The notes under the pieces: generated by a model | Databases searched by the model: none | Told to the model about the DNA's origin: nothing | What the model saw: only the letters and a program-made list of their open reading frames with translations | In this document: positions 9,432-20,237 of the stretch, piece after piece | Numbering within the stretch: the stretch's first letter is position 1 | Layout: each line of letters begins with the position of its first letter | Translations under genes and position numbers: made by a program | Assembly (NCBI GenBank): GCA_024699855.1 | Contig: JAMPIQ010000017.1 | Coordinates: forward strand, 20,542 to 41,326 | DNA from: Aphelenchoides besseyi | Lineage: Eukaryota; Nematoda; Chromadorea; Rhabditida; Aphelenchoididae | DNA: 20,785 nucleotides | Reading direction: 5' to 3'

Positions 9432-9449
9432 ACTCCGGCCTGCCGGAGT
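9432..9449. terminator. Inverted copy of the DUF4167 terminator hairpin
   Basis: actccggc and gccggagt flank a CT spacer, with A-rich sequence before and T-rich after. It is the exact counterpart of the hairpin at 4551-4566 and keeps a perfect stem in the noisy arm. Confidence 0.6.
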
Positions 9450-9795
9450 TGTTTGTTTTTTGCGGTTGGTTATGAACAATTCCTGTGCCAGCAAATATCG
9501 GCGTGGTTTCCATTGTGTGTGGGAATATGAATGCCTGTCAAATCATGTGGAAATTTCCCGGATGAATGGGTTTTTTTCCCTTTAAACCAACCGATGAAAA
9601 ATGCCTCCCATATCGGTGCAGTGGACGACGGAAGCCCGCATTCGCCGGCAACCGAACATCAAGAAGGCGGCGATCGTGGAATCCTATAAAACACGGCTGT
9701 CGTAGCGGGGCTTGCCTTTTGAGGTAGCCTCAACCCTAACATAACACCCTGGGCCGTGCCGAACGCGGGCGGCCCGGTCAAATGGAGGTTCGACT

Positions 9796-12653
9796 ATGCA
9801 TATTGAATAAAAAAAAACATCCTCCGAAACGCGTTTCGCGGTGTTCTTGCAATCGGCACAGGACCTTTAGGCTGGCCGAAAACCATCAGGCAGTTTTCGG
9901 CCCGAACACGTTCTGAAAAAGTTCGCCTCGATGACGAGCAGGGCCATGGCGGCATCCTTGGATCGAGAGCGCCGGCGGCAACGCCAAGGAACGCCTCCCC
10001 CGGCGTCTTGCCCAATGATCGGCGTTTGCCAAGTTGCCCAAGGTTTCCGGCCAGGGGCAATTCGGCGGCCTTTCGCTCACCGCGCCGCGCGCCAAAGTGT
10101 TCTCGACCGGGCAGATCTCTCGCCACGAAGGCGGCCGACAGTTTCTGTCACTGTCGAGCGTCTGCTTCATGCGGCTTGCGATTGAAAGCTCCGCCCACCA
10201 CCTTCGCTTCCCTGAAAGAAGGCCGGCGCAACGGCGGCAGGGCGCTCAAATCAGGTTCATCAACGATACTCCGAAAAGGGCCGCAGCCGCCGATAGCCGC
10301 CAATGCCGAACAGGGCTTCGATGCGCTGAAGAAAGAAATTCGCGCGCGCGACCTGACGGAAGAGGCCTCTGAAGGAAAGCTCGACCCGGTGATCGGCCGC
10401 TACGACGAAATCCGCCGCCCCATCCAGGTGCTGTTCATTTTTTGTCTATCCGTACAATAACAATTCCCGTGCTTTTCTGGTGAAAACGGCGTCGGTTAAC
10501 TTTTTTAAAAAGGCGATTGCCGAAAGGCCTTGCGTTGCGCATCGGGGGGGGCGGTCAATGGCGACGTGCCGGAAAGTCTGAAGGACAAGAAGTTGATGGC
10601 GGCGCAGATATGGTCGCGCTGATTCGCGTGTTGAGAACATATCGCGGTGAGTTCCGAAGAACCGTTCTGAAGGCTGTGGCGCAATGAAGTGCAGGCCGAA
10701 ACTGGCGGCATCATGCTGTTCATCGATGAGATGCACACGCTGGTCGGTGCCGGCACGGCCGATGGCGCGCATGGATCGTCCATCCTATCTCTGAGCACGC
10801 GCTTTGCCCGTGGTGAGAGCTTTGTCACTGGTTCGGCGCCGACCACGCTCGACGAGGTACCGAAAGCATGTGAAAAAGGACCCGGCCCTTGCCCGCCGTT
10901 TCCAGACCCTTCTTGTGGACGAGCCGACCACGGAAGACACGATCTCGAATCCTTCGCGGCCTGAAGGAAAAATACGAACAGCATCACAGGTTCCGCATCT
11001 CGGATTCGGCCCTGGTTGCGGCGGCTGCAAACGCTTTCCAACCGCTATATCACCGACCGCTCCTAGCCCGAACAAGTGCATCGACCTGATGTGATCGAAG
11101 CCGCTTCGCGTCTTCGCATTGCAGGTGGATTCCAAGCCTGACGAACTGGACGAACTGGATCGCCCGCATCATTCAGCTCAATATCGAGAGCGAAGCCCTG
11201 AATCAGGAAACGGACCAGTCGTCCGCCGACCGCCTCAAGAAGCTCCGAGGACGAGGTGGCCGATACGGAAGAAAAGAAAAGCGCGGATGCGCTGACGGCC
11301 CGCTGGCAGTCGGAAAAGCAGAAAGCTCGGCCATGCCGCTGAGCCTCAAAGAAGCGGCTGGACGAAGCCCGCAACGAATTGTCGATTCTTGCCCAGTGCA
11401 ATGGTCAGTTACAGCGGCGCCGGCTGAGCTGACCTATGGCAATTCTTCCAGGGTGCTACGAAAAGGAACTGGCTGCGGCGGGAAGCCAGCGATAGCAGCG
11501 GCGCCGGCGCGATGGTTCACGGACAGTGGTGACGGCGGCAATTAAGATTTTTTTTTTATCCGGGGGCCCCCAGCATGTCGTTTCCCGAGGGACCGGTAGT
11601 TCTGTCGACAAGATGCTGGAAAATGTCCAGCGCTGAAAAAGCTGCTGCGCATGGAAAGACCGAGCGGGCCAAGTCCGTTGGCGGGCAAGGCGAGCGGCCG
11701 TTCAGGCGGTTTCCAAGGCGCGTTCGCCGCTCCGCGCGCCGGCCCGTCAAGGATCCCAACCGGGCCGATCGGGCCGTTCATCTTTCTTCGGCCCGACGGG
11801 TGTGGGCAAGACCGAGCTGAACCAAGTCGATCGCCCCTTCCTGTTCGACGACGACGAAACGCGCGAATGGTTCGCCTCGATATGTCGGAATATATGGCAG
11901 AAACACTCTTTGCGGCCCCGGCTGGATCGGTGTCGCCCCGCGGCTATGTGGGTTACGAAGAGGGCGGGGCGCTCAACGGAAGCGGTTCGCCGCCGGCCCT
12001 ATCAGGGTTTCGTGCGGGTTCGACGAGGATCGAGAAAGCGCATCCGGACGTGTGTCAACGTCCTCTTGCAGGTGCTGATGAGGGCCGCCTCACGGTGGGC
12101 CAGGGGCCGCACCGTCGATTCAAGAACACCAATCATCATCATGAAACCTCGAACCTCGGTTTCGGAATTCATGACGCAGATGGGCGACAATGACGAGTGT
12201 TGGATTCGTTTCGCGATCTGGTTTATGGAGCGGGTCCCGGTCGGCATTTCCTGCCGGGAATTCCTCAACCGTATCCGACGATAATCATCCTCTTCCACCT
12301 GTCTGCGGCGCAGACGGAAATGGGTGCGATTGTCGTCGAAATCCAGCAGCTGAAGAGCATCATCTCGCGGCTCGTTCGATCGCAAGATTTCGCTCGAACG
12401 GATGGAGGATGCCCGCGAACTCTGGCTTGCCAATAAGGGTGTTACGATCCGGTTACGGCGCGCGTTCGCCTTAAACGTGGTATCCAGAAGGCAGTTCAGG
12501 ACAGGCTTGCCGAAATGATCCTCGGTCGAGCGAAGTCCCGGATGGATCCGCGGGGTCAAGGTCGACCTCGGGCACGGACCGGCTTGCTGTTCAAGGTCAA
12601 GCCGCGCCAAGGGTGAGGCGGCCCGAAGCTGAAAAACGGCCGATGCCGCATAA
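9796..12653 (+). pseudogene. clpB: Inverted, indel-ridden copy of clpB
   Basis: The ggaggttcgactatg start context is conserved at 9784-9798, but the frame hits a stop within a few codons. Pieces of ClpB follow in order: KLDPVIGR near 10,380, the Walker A1 region garbled near 10,470-10,530, [13 protein letters not shown] near 10,718-10,755, a [15 protein letters not shown] stretch near 11,755, [11 protein letters not shown] near 11,945-11,975, a FLNRI-like piece near 12,260, and the TAA at 12,651. At ~10,317 (cagggcttcgat), ~11,995 (ccggccctatcag) and ~11,260 the frame is right where arm 1 is broken. Its RpoH-like promoter copy (9580-9613) has its spacer stretched from 17 to 22 nt. It is not a believable functional gene as written. 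Confidence 0.85.
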
Positions 12654-12772
12654 AATAAAGGGCTCGGGGAAACGGAGCGCCGTTTTATATGATCGGGACC
12701 CTTTTCACATGACCGGGACCGTTTCATTGCGCCCGGGATTGTCGTTCGGGATGGGGGGGGTTTCTCCGCAGA

Positions 12773-14900
12773 TCAGGCGGCTCGCCACCTATTTGGGCTT
12801 TTCGTCATATATTCAGCAGATTGTCGATGCGCTTTCTCTCCTCGTCGAGAAGAAACGCCGCCAGCCGCCTCGCCGGAAAGCGACTTGCCGCCCGGCGAGG
12901 CGCACTTTCATCGCGGTCCACCTTGGTGCCGATTGGACGATTCAGGCGTCGTACTGGAGATGCGCGCCGGTCGAAAGGCCCGGTCGAATCCCACGTAACC
13001 GATGACCTGGCCCGCCGGACCCTTTGCGCCTTCGGTGACACCCTTGGCGATGGCGCCTCTGGTGGTTATAGGAAGAGCCATAGCCATTGGCATGGCGGAT
13101 CAGCGTCTGGTTGCCGGGTAACCGGAGGCCCATCCGGCCTTTTCGACGTGGCGGGGCGTTGCCCGTCGCGATGATCGGGCGATGGCGCGGGCGGCGGCCC
13201 AGTTCAGGGGGGTGCCGGTATGCAATGTCGTGCTGAATTGCAAAACCGGGGGGTTGCGCGTAGCAGCGAAACCGGATGTCCATGCGGGCCGTTCGGAACC
13301 GGGTTGGCGCAACAGGAACTGCCGTATGCTTTTGCCTTTCGTCGCCGAAGTGTAGTAATCGATGCTTTTGTCGTCCGGGTTCTGGAACCGGTGGTAGAAA
13401 CGTGTCTCGTTGGTCGCCGATTTGGCGTTGAACGTAGGAGGCAGTTCCGACTTGTCTGTCGCCGTGCCATCCGCATCGTCCACGGAAAGAAGAGCTTCGC
13501 GCGATCCGCCGGCTTATCTGCGCCTAAAAAAATCGACGCTGCTGGCCAGAAGCTTGATGAGCGGGGAAAACCTGCCTCTGGTTCAGCCGTAACAAGCCGC
13601 ACGGTAGACACCAGTCATAAACGCTCGGCAGATCGCGTCCGGGCGGCAGGAAGGGGCCGCCGGGTTCTGTCGAGGCGGGTCGCACGGCATCGAGCTTCGG
13701 CGTCGCGGGCCTTGATGAAGCGCTTGCTGTCAGCGATGGCCTGGTGACCATGTCCCGGCCCTTGCGGTAGAAGGCTCACGTGCGCACGATTTCGCTTTCT
13801 CGTCTTCCTGATAATGCCGGGACGCGCAGCACATCGCCGCTTTCACATGGTTCGACTGGATTTGCGGCCGATAGCACCCGGCGATGTCGACGACTGCGCG
13901 CTTCGAAATAGCCCGCCGAGAGGGGCGGCTTCGATGGTCTCTGTCTGGCGGGCAGGATCACGTCGTCGGTCATATTCGCTTGACAGGCACCGAGGCGGAC
14001 GGTGGGGTCGAACCGACATGTATGTTCGAGCGACACGGGCGGCAAGCCAGCGGTAAATGTCGACATCGCACGTCATCAGTATCGAAACGGCGTGGGTCGA
14101 TGTAATAGATGCGCGTCCAGCTCTCTTGCACATCGCTCAGATCGACCGTTCGAGCGACACCGCTTTTGACCTCGATCGAAGCTCGGCCGATTCCGTCGAA
14201 AGGCGATATTTGGAGTGCTGGGGACGGGAAAAGCGACGTCTTCAGGCTGACTTCGGATTCTGGCTTCGGAACAGGGAAGTCACGTTCTTCCGGCTAGGCT
14301 GTGACGGGTGCCGATGCGTCCTTAGTCCTCGTTGCGAGGCAAAAATATTCAGTTCGAACGACACGGGCGGGATAGCATCCTGCTAATGGCGTAATGTTTG
14401 CCACGCCGCGGAATCGAACGGACTGGTTCGAAGGGGACCTTGCGGACCACTTCCTTGTCGCCTCATTGATGCGTCGAACGCGTTGGAAACTTCCATCCTC
14501 GACTGTCGAAGCTCAATGAGTGCCGGCGCCCGCATAATTGGAGTGCTGGACGGGACGAGGCGACAGTTTTCCGGCGACTCGGCATTTCCTTGCGTTGTTG
14601 CCCATATCCGCCTTTGCGTCCGGCTCGGCGCGGGTTGGCTAGCGTGCTGCGGCCGTCAAGAACCGCGAAAGAGCCACGCCCATCGAAGTATGAAGATAGT
14701 AATGATGCCGGGAGAAAAAGTGCCGGAAAGCCATCGAAGCTTGAAATTGTCGCGACGATCGGGGTGGCGGACGGCGCCCTTGTCGCCATAATTGTGACAG
14801 GTGGATTTCCGTGCGTAGCTTCCGGATCCATTGCGATCGCAGTCGCAGGGCCAGCTGTGCCCCGCTATTCGGTGCGAAACGATGCGTCTCCAGAAACTTG
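12773..14900 (-). pseudogene. Indel-ridden M23 peptidase gene, including the N-terminal part missing from arm 1
   Basis: The 3' end aligns with the arm 1 TGA at 12,773-12,775, and the part up to about 14,333 duplicates bases 1-1494. Beyond that it runs into sequence absent from arm 1. Scattered over several minus-strand frames are MALA and NIFA-like pieces near 14,345-14,400, GDKEVVRKVPFE near 14,420-14,465, LANP near 14,630, and a hydrophobic segment preceded by FKLRWLSGTF near 14,690-14,760. The last looks like the single N-terminal membrane anchor (cytoplasmic tail, then one helix) expected of rhizobial M23 proteins. The start codon cannot be fixed; about 14,900 is an estimate. At ~13,197 the copy reads tgggccgccgcccgc, in frame where arm 1 has two extra G. 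Confidence 0.7.
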
Positions 14901-15166
14901 CAGGCGAAGTGTGCACTTGTGCAAAGCTGCCTTGTAAATCGGTCGACGGCGTCTTGTTCTTTTTTTATGCCGCCTAAGGCTATGAAAAACGAAATCCCTT
15001 TTACAATCAGGTACATATCACATTTCCGCTCACTGAACGAGCGGCGGCGGCGCTGCTGGCGACGGCGACTTTCGTTCTGAAGAAATCAAGTTGATGAGCT
15101 GAATGCTTGTTGGTTTCCCGGGGTTTAGGCTTTGGGGATTTGGTTTTGTGACTGCTTAGAGTGGTC

Positions 15167-15178
15167 TGTTATTTGACA
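15167..15178 (+). promoter_or_regulatory. boxA antitermination element of the rrn leader
   Basis: TGTTATTTGACA matches the bacterial boxA consensus TGYTCTTTRANA at all but one position. It lies about 265 nt upstream of mature 16S. In rrn leaders this RNA element recruits NusB/NusE (S10) so that RNA polymerase resists Rho-dependent termination. The role is inferred from motif and position. Confidence 0.65.
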
Positions 15179-15189
15179 ATTGAATATGA

Positions 15190-15214
15190 GAAGAAAAGAG
15201 AAACGTGGGCGGCG
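15190..15214 (+). ncRNA. 5' strand of the 16S precursor processing stem
   Basis: gaagaaaagagaaacgtggg plus cggcg is complementary to 17,114-17,137 in the 16S-23S spacer. The pairing is 24 bp with one bulged A and one G.U pair, bracketing the entire 16S gene. Such leader/spacer stems are the RNase III substrate that releases pre-16S rRNA. Extensive pairing over 1.9 kb is strong evidence that leader and spacer belong to the same operon. Confidence 0.75.
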
Positions 15215-15441
15215 AAAGCTTGCGGGGTCTGAAGAGATTTGGACTTCTGGAATAGACTTTGACGGTCACGTTTGGATAAGAGAATACACTTCATCTTTTT
15301 GGCTTCGATACCTTTCGCCATTGCTTTTGCAATGACGGGACCGAGCTGGCCATACGGCGCGCTGTGAAGCGTGTAGGATGGTTTGAGATGAGTGTGAGTT
15401 CTCGTCGATTCAGAATGACGTGATTTAGTTAAGATTGAATT

Positions 15442-15719
15442 CTCAACTTGAGAGTTTGATCATGGCTCAGATTGAACGCTGGCGGCAGGCCTAACACATG
15501 CAAGTCGAACGGCCCGCAAGGGGAGTGGCAGACGGGTGAGTAACGCGTGGGAAACATACCCTTTCCTGCGGAATAGCTCCGGGAAACTGCGAATTTAATA
15601 CCGCATACGCCCTACGGGGGAAAGATTTATCGGGGAAGGATTGGCCCGCGTTGGATTAGCTAGTAGGTGGGGTAACGGCTCACCTAGGCGACGATCCCTA
15701 GCTGGTCTGAGAGGATGAC

Positions 15720-15781
<62 letters not shown>

Positions 15782-15909
15782 CACAATGGGCGCAAGCCTG
15801 ATGCAGCCATGCCGCGTGTGTGAAGAAGGCCTTCGGGTTGTAAAGCACTTTCAGCGGGGAGGAAGGCGTTAAGGTTAATAACCTCATCGATTGACGTTAC
15901 CCGCAGAAG

Positions 15910-15965
<56 letters not shown>

Positions 15966-15967
15966 AT

Positions 15968-16000
<33 letters not shown>

Positions 16001-16080
16001 ATATTTAAGTCAGGGGTGAAATCCCAGAGCTCAACTCTGGAACTGCCTTTGATACTGGGTATCTTGAGTATGGAAGAGGT

Positions 16081-16116
<36 letters not shown>

Positions 16117-16161
16117 GATCTGGAGGAATACCGGTGGCGAAGGCGGCCCCCTGGACAAAGA

Positions 16162-16234
<73 letters not shown>

Positions 16235-16326
16235 TGTTAGCCGTCGGGCAGTATACTGTTCGGTGGCGCAGCTAACGCATTAAGCATTCCGCCTGGGGAG
16301 TACGGCCGCAAGGTTAAAACTCAAAT

Positions 16327-16396
<70 letters not shown>

Positions 16397-16459
16397 GGTC
16401 TTGACATTCGGGGTATGGGCATTGGAGACGATTGTCCTTCAGTTAGGCTGGCCCCAGGA

Positions 16460-16493
<34 letters not shown>

Positions 16494-16499
16494 TGTGAA

Positions 16500-16535
<36 letters not shown>

Positions 16536-16744
16536 TCCTTTGTTGCCAGCGGTCCGGCCGGGAACTCAAAGGAGACTGCCAGTGATAAACTGGAGGAAGG
16601 TGGGGATGACGTCAAGTCATCATGGCCCTTACGACCAGGGCTACACACGTGCTACAATGGTGGTGACAGTGGGCAGCGAGACAGCGATGTCGAGCTAATC
16701 TCCAAAAGCCATCTCAGTTCGGATTGCACTCTGCAACTCGAGTG

Positions 16745-16837
<93 letters not shown>

Positions 16838-16908
16838 TGGTTTTACCCGAAGTAGTGCGCTAACCGCAAGGAGGGCAGCAACGGTACCGGTAGGGTCAGC
16901 GACTGGGG

Positions 16909-16963
<55 letters not shown>
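15442..16963 (+). rRNA. rrs: 16S ribosomal RNA (mosaic consensus)
   Basis: It runs from ctcaacttgagagtttgat to the anti-Shine-Dalgarno end tcacctcctttct, with all universal landmarks in order: 27F site, 515 region gtgccagcagccgcggtaa, 785-805 region, 926 region, and gtacacaccgcccgtcac. It is about 1,520 nt, longer than the ~1,485 nt usual for Rhizobiaceae, because the V3 helix is the long gammaproteobacterial type. V1-V2 (about 15,510-15,660), 16,006-16,095, 16,235-16,290, 16,405-16,460, 16,660-16,750 and the 3' end look Rhizobiaceae. The stretches between read as Enterobacterales. It should not be used for taxonomy as it stands. Confidence 0.95.
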
Positions 16964-16968
<5 letters not shown>

Positions 16969-17113
16969 AGCTGTGGAATTGGTAAGACGCCTGATCTGAT
17001 CAGGATGAACCTTCCCGTGCTTTTTAGAACATAGATCGGACCAGTCAGGTCACGATCGAAATGTAATACGCCACGGAATTACTTCGGTAAGCGGATGGTA
17101 TGGCGAGGTTCGC

Positions 17114-17137
17114 CGCCGTCCACGTTTCTCTTTCTTC
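17114..17137 (+). ncRNA. 3' strand of the 16S precursor processing stem
   Basis: cgccgtccacgtttctcttt plus cttc, the complement of 15,190-15,214. It lies 38 nt before tRNA-Ile, as expected for the RNase III stem enclosing 16S. The spacer on either side (16,964-17,174) shows no other feature. Confidence 0.75.
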
Positions 17138-17174
17138 AAGAAGACAAAAGCCCGCATGCGACCGGTACCGGAAT

Positions 17175-17253
17175 GGGCCCGTAGCTCAGTTGGTTAGAGC
17201 ACACACGCTTGATAAGCGTGGGGTCGGAAGTTCAAGTCTTCCCGGGCCCACCA
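17175..17253 (+). tRNA. tRNA-Ile (GAT anticodon) in the 16S-23S spacer
   Basis: The acceptor stem GGGCCCG/CGGGCCC, D arm GCTC...GAGC, anticodon stem CACGC/GCGTG with loop TTGATAA (GAT at 17,211-17,213), T arm with TTCAAGT, and encoded CCA are all present. It is 79 nt, two longer than expected. The joint between the D and anticodon stems has three bases (17,201-17,203) instead of one, which looks like a +2 error in a CA repeat. Confidence 0.95.
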
Positions 17254-17350
17254 TTTGCATATGCGAATGAGGGTTTGGGTTGATGGACTGTTGGTTGATG
17301 CGAATTGTGTTGCGCGCCTGGTTGATGAGACTTGGGTGATCGAGCTGGAT

Positions 17351-17426
17351 GGGGCTGTAGCTCAGCTTGGAGAGCACCTGCTTTGCAAGCAGGGGGTCAG
17401 CGGTTCGATCCCGCTCAGCTCCACCA
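17351..17426 (+). tRNA. tRNA-Ala (TGC anticodon) in the 16S-23S spacer
   Basis: A 76-nt cloverleaf with acceptor stem GGGGCTG/CAGCTCC, including the G3.U70 wobble that identifies alanine tRNAs. The anticodon loop is TTTGCAA (TGC at 17,384-17,386), the T loop TTCGATC, and CCA is encoded. Together with tRNA-Ile upstream it is the standard alphaproteobacterial spacer pair. Confidence 0.97.
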
Positions 17427-18193
17427 TTTGTTTGGTCCTGACGCCCGAAGGGCTCCGGACGGGCCGCGCCACGAGGCGCGACGGACTATCGTCCTGTATG
17501 GGCGGATTGATCCGAGGTCGAGTGTGGCAGCAATACAGCGCGGTAGCGCGTCGCCAATCGTTTGGCGCCCTCACGGAGCGCCTTCGGCGCGTTGAGTGCA
17601 GAATTGTCTTCTGAAGAAATAAAAGTTTGCATCGTCCTGCTAAGGATTGAATGCCTGGTCTGAATACATTGTGACGAGAAGATAATGTCTGGAAGCCTCC
17701 AGGTGTTTGAGCCTTGTGGTTTGAAGCGTCCGAGCGCGCAGTCCCGAGACAACCATGAGATGGGCTTAGTCGGCCAGGAATTGGCGGAGGGATTGGAGGT
17801 CGGAAGGAAAAGGCAAGATGTCCGAGGCATGTTTGTTGTTTGAAGGGTTAGGCCTTCATCTCATGGACATGCTGGATTGGTGTTGCCTGAACGCGAGCAC
17901 ACCGGATGATATCTCGAGCAGCTTGGTCTTAATGGTATGGCTTCGAGGTGCACCGGCGTGCCCTCAAGGAAGACCATACCGACAACGTCGAATGTCATCG
18001 TTGGTGTTGCGGTTTTAAAGGTAACCGTAACCGTTGTTTCCTCTCTTTATCGTTAGGGATGGATGGGCTTTCGCGGCGATTGAGTTTTGCCCGGAGTGGC
18101 CCGATTTGGCACCCCCTTTGAGCGTGTAAGCGAGAATGGAAAGGTTCTGCAAACAAATCCACACAGATGATGAGCATAGACAATGAGAACGAA
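17427..18193 (+). other. Distal 16S-23S internal transcribed spacer
   Basis: About 770 nt with no gene. Total spacer length (about 1.23 kb) and motifs such as gcagaattgtcttctgaaga (17,599-17,618) fit Rhizobiaceae. It holds small GC-rich hairpins (for example around 17,460-17,485 and 17,570-17,592). It should contain the 5' half of the 23S processing stem, but its partner lies beyond the window. Short ORFs here are chance. Confidence 0.7.
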
Positions 18194-20159
18194 GAAGTGA
18201 ATTAAGGGGGCATTGGTGGATGCCTTGGGCAATGCACAGGCGAAGAAGGACGTGATACGCTGCGAAAAGCCGTGGGGAGCTGCGAATAAGCTTTGATCCA
18301 TGGATCTCCGAATGGGCACCCCACCTCACGATCTCTAGAAAATCTGTTTTGGCTAAACCACCTTGATTGTTTTTGAACGGTCTGATGGGGCTTACGCAGG
18401 GAACTGAAACATTCTAAGTACCTGCAGGAAAAGAAAATAACTAATGATTCCCTAAGTAGTGGCGAGCGAACGGGGAAGAGCCCAAACCGGAGTGAAGCAA
18501 TTCTATCCGGGGTTGTAGGACTACTTTTAGAAAGTCAGATCAAGTTGAATCATCTGGAAAGATGAGCGCCGTAGCAGGTGATAGCCCTGTAGACAGAAAT
18601 TCTGATGGACGTGTAGTATCCTGAGTAGTGCGGGACCGGAGGAATCCTGTATGAAACTGCCAGCACCATCTGGTAAGGCTAAATACTCCTTAGATACCGA
18701 TAGTGAACCAGTACCGTAAGGGAAAGGTGAAAAGTACTCCGAACAGGAGAGTGAAATAGTTCCTGAAACCGTGCGCTTACAAGCGGTCGGAGCCAGTAAT
18801 GGTGACGGCGTGCCTTTTGCATAATGAGCCTACGAGGTTACTCCTCACACTGGCGAGGTTAAGGTCTTCAGTACCGGAGCCGTAGCGAAAGCAAGTTTCT
18901 AACAGAGCGACAATAGTCAGTGGGGGGTAGACGCGAAACTTTGTGATCTATCCATGGGCAGGGTGAAGGTTAGGTAAAACTAACTGGAGGCCCGAACTCA
19001 TTAGCGTTGAAAAGCTATGGGATGACCTGTGGATAGGGGTGAAAGGCCAATCAAACTGAGAGATAGCTCGTTCTCCCCGAAATGTTTTTTAGGAACAGCC
19101 TTGGATATAGACGTATTATGTCGTAGAGCGTACTAATGGGGGCTAGGGGGGCTTCACCGCCTACCAAACCCTAATTAAACTCCGAATGCTATATACTATA
19201 ATCTCCAGGAGTGAGGCTGTGGGCGCTAAGGTCCATGGCCGAGAGGGAAATAACCCAGACTAACAGCTAAGGTCCCTAATGATATGTTAAGTTGAACAAA
19301 CGCGGTTCAAATCCTAAAACAGCCAGGATGTTGGCTTGGAAGCAGCCATTCATTTAAAGAGTGCGTAACAGCTCACTGGTCGAGGGTTTGGGCACGGAAA
19401 AAAATAATCGGGCATCACACATATAACCGAAGCTTTAGGCCTAGTACGAAAGTATTTAGACGGTAGGGGAGCATTCCAAACTGCATCGAAGGTGTGTTGC
19501 GAGACATGCTGGAGCGTTTGGAAAAGAAAATGTAGGCATAAGTAACGATAAATAAGATGAAAAATCTTATCGCCGTAAGACTAAGGGTTCCTGATCAACG
19601 CTAATCGGATCAGGGTTAGTCGGGTCCTTAGGCAAAGCCGAAAGGCGTAGCTGATGGCAAACTGGTGAATATTCCAGTACCTGCTATAAATTCGATGGAG
19701 TAACGGAGTAGTCGAGGAAAGGATCGCGCACTTACGGAATAGTGTGCGTTAAAGGGTGTAGTTAGATTCTGAATTGGTAAATCCGTTCGGGATGATGAAA
19801 CCCGATAGTACAGCAAAGCTTCGGCCGCGCTGATAGTGTCCCTAATCAGACTTCCAAGAAAAACTTCTAAGGTTCGTTTATAGCAGCCCGTACCGTAAAC
19901 CGACACAGGTAGTCGAGATGAGTATTCTCAGGCGCTCGAGTGATCCGTGGTAAAGGAACTAGGCAAATTGACGCTGTAACTTCGGGATAAGGCGTGCCAC
20001 AGTGATGTGGCCTCAGTAAAATGGTACAACCAACTGTTTAACAAAAACACAGGGCCCTGCAAAAATCGAAAGATGACGTATAGAGCCTGATACCTGCCCG
20101 GTGCTGGAAGGTTAAGGAAGGATGTTCGGAGCAATCCAAAGCTTCTGACTGAAGCCCCA

Positions 20160-20237
<78 letters not shown>

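Larger units (their letters stand above)
7243..14333 (-). repeat. Arm 2 of the inverted repeat (noisy copy)
   Basis: This is the reverse complement of arm 1, collinear throughout but about 500 nt longer. The extra length comes from many one- to few-base insertions plus a G tract at 8541-8620. Differences are mostly small indels, often in or beside homopolymers. Every gene is broken many times, yet noncoding signals such as the DUF4167 terminator stem persist. This error pattern suits uncorrected long-read sequence. A biological duplicate decaying by mutation would show mainly substitutions. Confidence 0.9.
14901..15441. other. Divergent intergenic region and rrn operon leader
   Basis: About 540 nt without a gene lie between the M23 5' end and the 16S start. 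The stretch from about 15,080 on resembles Rhizobiaceae rrn leaders and holds a boxA element and one half of the 16S processing stem (listed separately). The rrn promoter should lie near 14,990-15,080. TTTACA at 15,000-15,005 could be a -35, but no -10 is correctly spaced, possibly because this part is still noisy. Confidence 0.6.

Noticed and set aside
7243..14333. Diverged paralogous gene cluster or a mobile duplicated block
   Set aside because: Gene order, intergenic signals and terminators are the same as in arm 1. Differences are mainly indels, errors are independent between arms, and no mobile-element genes or end repeats are present.
15442..16963. A new lineage intermediate between alpha- and gammaproteobacteria
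   Set aside because: Alternating blocks that each match a known order, with switches in conserved stretches, indicate a chimeric consensus.
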